Shown here: one piece after another, positions 6,836 through 7,407 of the stretch
Position numbering within the stretch: position 1 is the stretch's first letter
Layout: each line of letters begins with the position of its first letter
Source of the DNA: Lysobacteraceae bacterium
GTDB lineage: Bacteria; Pseudomonadota; Gammaproteobacteria; Xanthomonadales; Xanthomonadaceae
Direction: 5' to 3'
Length of the DNA: 7,407 nucleotides
Assembly: GCA_003505795.1 (NCBI GenBank)
Contig: DNXT01000214.1
Span: 582 to 7,988 of the forward strand
Translations under genes and position numbers: made by a program
Notes under the pieces: generated by a model
The model's input: the letters and a program-made list of their open reading frames with translations, nothing else
Databases searched by the model: none
What the model was told of the DNA's origin: nothing

Positions 6836-7407
6836 ATGAAATTCCTGTCCCGCCCGGCCGACACCGGCCTGCTCGTCGCGCTGATGGTGGCGATGACGGC
6901 CACGCGCTTCCATCACCTCGGCAGCGCGCTGCACCTGCCGGACGCCTCGATGGCGGTGTTCTTCCTCGGCGGCCTGTACCTGCGCCGCTACGCCTTGTAC
7001 GCGCTGCTGCTCGCGCTGGCGGCGGCGATCGACTACGTGGCGATCCGCCAGCAGGGACTGGATTTCTTCCAGCACTACTGCGTGACGCCGGCCTATGGCT
7101 TCCTGCTGCTGTCCTACCTGGCGCTGTGGACGGGCGGACGCCTGTGCGCACGCTGGAAAGATGCCCGTGCCGGGACGCTGGCGCGGGTCCTGCTGGGCGG
7201 GGTGATCGCCGCCAGCGTGTCGTTCCTGATCTCCAACGGCGCCTTCTACTGGCTGGGCGGGCGCTATCCGGACCCGCACTGGGCCCAGTACGTGGAGCGG
7301 GCCTGGCAGTGGGGGCCGCTGTTCGTGCGCACCACGGCGTGCTACATCGCCGTCGCGCTGGCCGTGCAGTTCGTGCTGGCGCGCCGGCGCACGCCGCGGC
7401 CCGCGCC
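6836..7407 (+). CDS. btuM: BtuM-like inner-membrane cobalamin transporter (3' end outside window)
   Basis: The frame is open from the ATG to the window edge, 190 codons, with no stop. It encodes a small hydrophobic protein with about six membrane helices (roughly 11-27, 35-50, 53-70, 86-101, 116-137, 163-182), the size and shape of an ECF-transporter S component. BtuM proteins are about 200 residues, so only a short tail should be missing. Conserved-looking parts are TATRFHHLG (21-29), LHLPDASMAVFFLGG (32-46), FFQHYCVTPAYGFLLLSY (77-94) and the segment around Arg155. Cys82 in HYCVTPAY is in the right place for the cobalt-coordinating cysteine (Cys80) of BtuM from Thiobacillus denitrificans, known for cysteine-dependent decyanation of cobalamin. 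BtuM would move cobalamin from periplasm to cytoplasm. The identity rests on topology, this motif and position after btuB and its riboswitch; an unrelated small membrane protein is possible but less likely. Confidence 0.78.
   Translation, partial: MKFLSRPADTGLLVALMVAMTATRFHHLGSALHLPDASMAVFFLGGLYLRRYALYALLLALAAAIDYVAIRQQGLDFFQHYCVTPAYGFLLLSYLALWTGGRLCARWKDARAGTLARVLLGGVIAASVSFLISNGAFYWLGGRYPDPHWAQYVERAWQWGPLFVRTTACYIAVALAVQFVLARRRTPRPA

Overview
The window is about 70% or more GC by eye. It carries short dispersed palindromes of the GGAG-GACTTCAGTC type, and its genes look like those of the Xanthomonadaceae/Lysobacteraceae (Lysobacter, Luteimonas, Pseudoxanthomonas, Xanthomonas group, Gammaproteobacteria). 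This placement rests on gene flavour and repeat type; I could not run a search. Nothing looks like a phage, plasmid or insertion sequence, and codon use is uniform.

Layout. 1-188 (+): C-terminal end of a protein that resembles the DUF3014 family. 189-246: short convergent spacer with two GC-rich hairpins. 247-954 (-): glutathione S-transferase-like protein. 1040-1318 (-): small GIY-YIG (UPF0213/YhbQ-type) protein, possibly with a leaderless transcript. 1319-1536: divergent promoter region with a near-consensus sigma-32 heat-shock promoter. 1537-4122 (+): clpB, complete. 4123-4493: intrinsic terminator of clpB, then a cluster of three REP-like palindromes and a 17-bp direct repeat, then a weak candidate promoter. 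4494-4696: a well-conserved cobalamin riboswitch. 4697-4830: leader with a possible ribosome-site-sequestering hairpin. 4831-6696 (+): btuB, the outer-membrane vitamin B12 receptor. 6697-6835: spacer with three strong hairpins. 6836 to the window end (+): a small six-helix membrane protein best read as BtuM, cut by the window edge about ten residues before its expected end.

Two functional units stand out. The first is a stand-alone heat-shock clpB unit with its own promoter and terminator. ClpB works with DnaK to resolubilise aggregated protein.

The second, and most interesting, is a vitamin B12 acquisition unit: riboswitch, btuB, btuM. BtuB with TonB would bring cobalamin across the outer membrane. 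BtuM, a solitary relative of ECF-transporter S components with a conserved cysteine (Cys82 here), would take it across the inner membrane without the usual BtuCDF ABC transporter. The riboswitch would shut the unit down when cobalamin is plentiful, and the leader sequence suggests a specific way by which this could hide the btuB ribosome-binding site.
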